This document shows positions 60,883-64,000 of a stretch of 64,000 nt of DNA, piece after piece; position 1 is the first letter of the stretch; the number at the start of each line of letters is the position of its first letter. A program made the translations under genes and the position numbers. A model generated the notes under the pieces. It searched no databases, was not told the origin of the DNA, and saw only the letters and a program-made list of their open reading frames with translations. The stretch comes from an uncultured Lachnospiraceae bacterium (GTDB lineage Bacteria > Bacillota > Clostridia > Lachnospirales > Lachnospiraceae), in assembly GCA_910587635.1 (NCBI GenBank), contig CAJUNB010000027.1:90524-154523 (forward strand). Direction: 5' to 3'.

Positions 60883-61750
60883 AGACTTTCGTTTTTTCCC
60901 TCAATTTTTCTATTATATTCTGCGCCTGCTCTTTCGTAACGACTATGTCATTCCACAGCTCATAGGCTAAAATTCCCTGCCAGGCCAGCATTTTCAAACC
61001 ATTAAAAGCTCTGCCTCCCCCGGCTCTCACAAGCTGCATGAATTTCGTATCACCAGGCTTGTAAACGAGATCATAACCTGTGTGTACTTTCTCATAGAAG
61101 GCACTGTCAGTAACCACTGCTGCTTCCACATCGGGATGCAGCCCTACGCTCGTACCCTGGACTGCCACATATTTTCCTTTTGGTATCTTATCATAGTCCG
61201 TCAAAAGCAGTGGGGTAACACAGTCTCTTCCGAAGACACTGTTCACTTCTTCTGCCACTCTGTCAGCCCGTTCTAGTGTTCTGTTCAGCATCCACACTTT
61301 TTCTGCTCCCGCATGAGCACACAAAAATGCCACAGCCCTCGCGGCGCCACCCGCTCCCAATAAAATAACAGACTCTCCTTCCAGATAAATGCCATCCGAT
61401 TCCATCGCCCGCTTCAGCCCGGTCATATCTGTATTATACCCCTTATAGCCGCCTTCACAGCGAACCAGCGTGTTGACTGCTCCTATCTGTTTTGCCAGTT
61501 CATCCACTTCCTCCAAATAAGGAATGACAGCGCTCTTATAAGGCACCGTCACATTCAGACCAAGGATATGAAGCGCATATGCTCCCCGAACTGCTGCCTC
61601 AAGCCGATCCGCTTCTACAGAGAATGGAACATAGATGAGATTCTTTTCCGTGTACTCTGCCAGCGTGTTATGAATCAGAGGAGAGAGGGTATGCTCTACC
61701 GGATTGCCAATCAGGCTACAGACTCTTGTTCTTCCGTCCACATCTCTCAT
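60875..61750 (-). CDS. aroE: Shikimate dehydrogenase
   Basis: A 291-residue NADPH-dependent reductase of 3-dehydroshikimate. Substrate residues are in IGNPVEHTLSPLIHN and NVTVPYKSAVIPYL (catalytic Lys); the nucleotide loop is LLGAGGAARAVAF. The ATG overlaps the yqeG stop by 4 bases, which couples the two genes. Confidence 0.96.
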   Translation of the reverse strand: MRDVDGRTRVCSLIGNPVEHTLSPLIHNTLAEYTEKNLIYVPFSVEADRLEAAVRGAYALHILGLNVTVPYKSAVIPYLEEVDELAKQIGAVNTLVRCEGGYKGYNTDMTGLKRAMESDGIYLEGESVILLGAGGAARAVAFLCAHAGAEKVWMLNRTLERADRVAEEVNSVFGRDCVTPLLLTDYDKIPKGKYVAVQGTSVGLHPDVEAAVVTDSAFYEKVHTGYDLVYKPGDTKFMQLVRAGGGRAFNGLKMLAWQGILAYELWNDIVVTKEQAQNIIEKLREKTKVYE

Positions 61751-62259
61751 TTCCTTCCCTGCTTTCCTTTTTCTTTTTTATAAAAATATAAAACAATCTT
61801 TTCAAAAAAACGCTTTAATACAATCTGTATCTCTTCTTTTGGATGAATAGGTTTCACAAGATATGTGGTCATTCCCGCCTTTTTTGCCCCCCATACATCC
61901 GTGAACAGCTGATCTCCAATAAACAATGTATTTTTCTTTCCCGTTCGCATCTGTTTCATCGCCTTTTTATAACTGGCAGGGAACGGCTTGTTTGCCTTAT
62001 AAATATAATCTGCCCCCACTGCGTCACAGAACATCTTTACTCTCGGCTCTTTGTTGTTGGAAAGCATCATCTTCTGATAACCGATTTTACCAAGTCTATT
62101 CATCAGAGCGATGCTTCTGGCATCTGCAGGCGCCCCATGGGGCACAAGGGTATTGTCAATGTCAAAAATGACCCCCCGGTATCCCTGCTCGTACAGCCTT
62201 TCATAATCAATATCATAGGCAGAATCCACATAAAAATCAGGATAAAAACATTGCAGCAT
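61747..62259 (-). CDS. YqeG family HAD-superfamily phosphatase
   Basis: A 170-residue HAD (subfamily IIIA) phosphatase. Motif I is VIFDIDNTLVPHG, motif II is in MMLSNNKEP, motif IV in FIGDQLFTDVWGAKKAG. In other Firmicutes yqeG lies next to yqeH and aroE, which fits the arrangement here. The start at 62259 follows AGAGG; a GTG at 62262 precedes it. The substrate is unknown. Confidence 0.92.
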   Translation of the reverse strand: MLQCFYPDFYVDSAYDIDYERLYEQGYRGVIFDIDNTLVPHGAPADARSIALMNRLGKIGYQKMMLSNNKEPRVKMFCDAVGADYIYKANKPFPASYKKAMKQMRTGKKNTLFIGDQLFTDVWGAKKAGMTTYLVKPIHPKEEIQIVLKRFFEKIVLYFYKKEKGKQGRK

Positions 62260-62353
62260 CACATACCTCTCATTCTATATTCCAAAATCCTGTAATTCTT
62301 TTCAAATTACATCTTCAGATATCTATTCTACACAAAAAGCCACACCCGTCTTG

Positions 62354-63748
62354 TTACAGGGAAATAATCCCCAGCACATTGGCAATAGAGCTGATAAGTA
62401 TAATACCAATGCAGACAGGGGCCACATATTTCAGGAAAAAATGATACAGCTTTTTCCGCCGAAAGGCTGAAGAACATTCCATTTCCCTGTCTATCTTATC
62501 GAACCCCACTACCCTGATAATGAGAATACAGGTAGAGAGCGCCGCCAGAGGCATCATAACGGAATTTGTCAGGAAATCAAAAAAGTCCAGAAACGCCATT
62601 CCAAAAATCGTTACAAAATCCAGTGCCCCATATCCCAAAGCAGAAGCCGAGCCAGCAACGATCACCACAGTCCCCATGATAAGACAACATTTCGGTCGAC
62701 TCAGATGCAACTCATCCTGCAGGGAAGATACACTCGTTTCCATCAGGGAAATGGCGCTTGTCAGTGCCGCAAACAAAAACATGAGGAAAAACGCGATTCC
62801 CACCATACTGCCGATTCCCATACTTGCAAATATTTTGGGAAGTGTAATAAAGGCAAGAGATGGTCCCGCCTGCAGGGCATCCATATCACCGCCGGAAAAA
62901 GCAAAGACAGCCGGAATAATCATCATACCTGCCAGCAGGGCAATGGCTGTATCAAAAATTTCTACCTGCGTGGTGGATTTCTCAATATCCACGTCCTTTC
63001 CAATATATGAACCATAAGTATATAACACGCCCATCGCAATAGAGAGAGAATAAAACATCTGCCCCATGGCTGCAACCACCGTCATCCAGGAAAAATCCTC
63101 AAAATTGGGAATCAGGAAATATTTCACACCTTCCCAGGCTCCGGGACGGGTAACAGAATAGACTGTCACAAAAATAGCAAGTACCACAAGTACCGGCATC
63201 ATAATCTTGGATACCCGTTCCACGCCCGCTTTTACCCCCGCCAGAATTACGAAAAAAACACAGACGGAAAACAAGATAAACCAGAACTCCACACTGCCGG
63301 AGGACGCAATAAAACCTGTAAAATACCCATCACCAGCCAACGCCTGCGTACTGCCCCGCAGATATTCAAACAAATATTTAAGAACCCAGCCTCCTATCAC
63401 GCAGTAATAGGGAACGATAAGCATAGGAACCACCGCATTGATCCATCCGCCAAAGCCAAAAGGCAGGCTCTTTCCAAAAGCATGAAACGCCCCTGCCGGA
63501 CTTTTTCTCGTCATACGCCCCAGAGCCGTTTCCGATACGATCAATACATAGCCGAAAGTAACCATAAGCAGCAAATAGACAAGCAGAAACATACCTCCGC
63601 CATATTTCGCCGCCAGGTAAGGAAAACGCCATATATTTCCAAGCCCCACTGCCGAACCGGCGACTGCCAGCACATAGCCGATGCCTCCTGAGAATCTGCC
63701 CCGGCCGGCCGCAGTATGTTTTTTATGTCCATCCGTATCTTTCTTCAT
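62354..63748 (-). CDS. Sodium-dependent transporter, NSS/SNF family
   Basis: A 464-residue membrane transporter of the neurotransmitter:sodium symporter (LeuT-like) family. The conserved first helix reads GYVLAVAGSAVGLGNIWRFPYLA, which holds the sodium and substrate sites. About 11 or 12 helices follow. The bacterial members mostly carry amino acids such as tryptophan or tyrosine. GGGGGAA precedes the ATG. It stands alone; copy C of the dispersed repeat lies 37 bases upstream. Confidence 0.93.
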   Translation of the reverse strand: MKKDTDGHKKHTAAGRGRFSGGIGYVLAVAGSAVGLGNIWRFPYLAAKYGGGMFLLVYLLLMVTFGYVLIVSETALGRMTRKSPAGAFHAFGKSLPFGFGGWINAVVPMLIVPYYCVIGGWVLKYLFEYLRGSTQALAGDGYFTGFIASSGSVEFWFILFSVCVFFVILAGVKAGVERVSKIMMPVLVVLAIFVTVYSVTRPGAWEGVKYFLIPNFEDFSWMTVVAAMGQMFYSLSIAMGVLYTYGSYIGKDVDIEKSTTQVEIFDTAIALLAGMMIIPAVFAFSGGDMDALQAGPSLAFITLPKIFASMGIGSMVGIAFFLMFLFAALTSAISLMETSVSSLQDELHLSRPKCCLIMGTVVIVAGSASALGYGALDFVTIFGMAFLDFFDFLTNSVMMPLAALSTCILIIRVVGFDKIDREMECSSAFRRKKLYHFFLKYVAPVCIGIILISSIANVLGIISL

Positions 63749-63784
63749 CGTAATTCCCCCAGATAATTATTTATCTTCTATTCA

Positions 63785-63812
63785 TACCCTCAGTGGACAA
63801 AGGGACACACGG
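63785..63812 (-). repeat. Dispersed 28-bp intergenic repeat, copy C
   Basis: Ends on the minus strand in TTGTCCACTGAGGGTA. It matches copy B in 25 of 28 positions. It lies upstream of the NSS transporter gene, sense to it, and touches the fold-back structure at 63811. Confidence 0.65.
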
Positions 63813-63920
63813 TCGGAGAAGAGCCAATTTTTGCCCCTGTTTCGTTGCTTTCCTTCTGTGTACGTCCAGTACGCGTCAATCAAGCGCCTCGCAGGGACAA
63901 AAATTGACTTCTTTCCGACT
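63811..63920. repeat. Fold-back element upstream of the NSS transporter gene
   Basis: Two imperfect arms of about 29 bases (63811-63839 and 63892-63920) pair as GTCGGAGAAGAGCCAATTTT with its inverted, slightly altered copy. They flank 52 bases. No open frame fits. The right edge to 64000 contains no gene that I can see. Confidence 0.6.
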
Positions 63921-63985
63921 CTCTGACCCTGACCATAGATATTTCGGTAATTTACAAGGCGGACGATTGAGGCGTACTGGACGTA
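63861..63985. repeat. 21-bp inverted repeat pair at the right edge
   Basis: Left arm 63861-63881 (TACGTCCAGTACGC...) and right arm 63965-63985 match with one mismatch when inverted. The octamer GATTGAGG occurs twice, at 63965 and 63990. The left arm lies within the loop of the fold-back element. Confidence 0.6.
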
Positions 63986-64000
63986 CGCTGATTGAGGACA

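Noticed and set aside
1..64000. CRISPR arrays, transposase genes, rRNA operons or toxin-antitoxin pairs
   Set aside because: I looked for regular spaced repeats, DDE or serine recombinase motifs and small paired genes and saw none.

Overview
The window looks like ordinary chromosomal backbone of a Gram-positive anaerobe of the class Clostridia, most likely family Lachnospiraceae. The evidence is the mix of families (single-chain PurL of about 1260 aa, NADP-type glutamate dehydrogenase, class II aldolase, BlaI/BlaR1-like pair, DUF5688- and DUF5721-like proteins), strong AGGAGG ribosome sites, and TTGACA/TATAAT promoters with 17-bp spacers. The genus cannot be fixed from the sequence. Almost every gene is on the minus strand, so the window reads as long right-to-left operons. 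There is no rRNA, CRISPR array, transposase or prophage block.

Layout, left to right. 1-2.5 kb: a MATE efflux gene cut by the window edge, its MarR regulator with a perfect 20-bp operator, and a divergent secreted SGNH hydrolase with an acidic linker. 2.5-6.8 kb: a BlaI/BlaR1-like regulator pair with no beta-lactamase nearby, then a zinc-ribbon membrane LRR protein. 7-10 kb: a BFD-like ferredoxin, a stand-alone GH25 lysozyme, tRNA-Val and tRNA-Met, and an SPFH/zinc-ribbon protein. 10-22 kb: argS, queH, carB, carA and purL, preceded by a TetR gene and an unknown gene; a 121-bp tandem repeat and a 42-bp palindrome separate purL from carA. 22-28 kb: an OFA-type MFS transporter, a three-gene MacB-like ABC system with an extracellular CARDB-like protein, and holA. 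28.7-35 kb: comEC, a GerMN lipoprotein, a histidine kinase, its response regulator and a ComEA-like lipoprotein, all in one direction. 35-39.8 kb: a GH13 enzyme, a chemoreceptor and a solute-binding lipoprotein in one operon with no permease. 40-50 kb: the arginine block, with argC, a SpoVB/MurJ-type flippase, a GNAT, argJ, argB, argD, a second orphan binding protein and a YdcZ-type membrane protein in one direction, and argG divergent. Paired ARG boxes lie between argC and argG. 50-64 kb: DUF1294, DegV, DUF5721, fba, NUDIX, YbaK, gdhA, a helical unknown, an SH3b protein, tRNA-Arg, DUF5688, efp, aroQ-aroK-aroE-yqeG and an NSS transporter.

Functionally the window links carbamoyl phosphate (carAB), purine (purL) and arginine (argCJBD, argG) synthesis to nitrogen assimilation (gdhA) and the late shikimate steps (aroQ, aroK, aroE). 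The least explained parts are three copies of a 28-bp intergenic repeat, one of them joined to a fold-back structure at the right edge; the purL-carA repeat cluster; the binding protein/chemoreceptor/GH13 operon; the flippase with a basic repetitive tail inside the arginine operon; and the BlaR1-like receptor whose outer domain shows no penicillin-binding motif. No clearly new defence or mobile system is visible.
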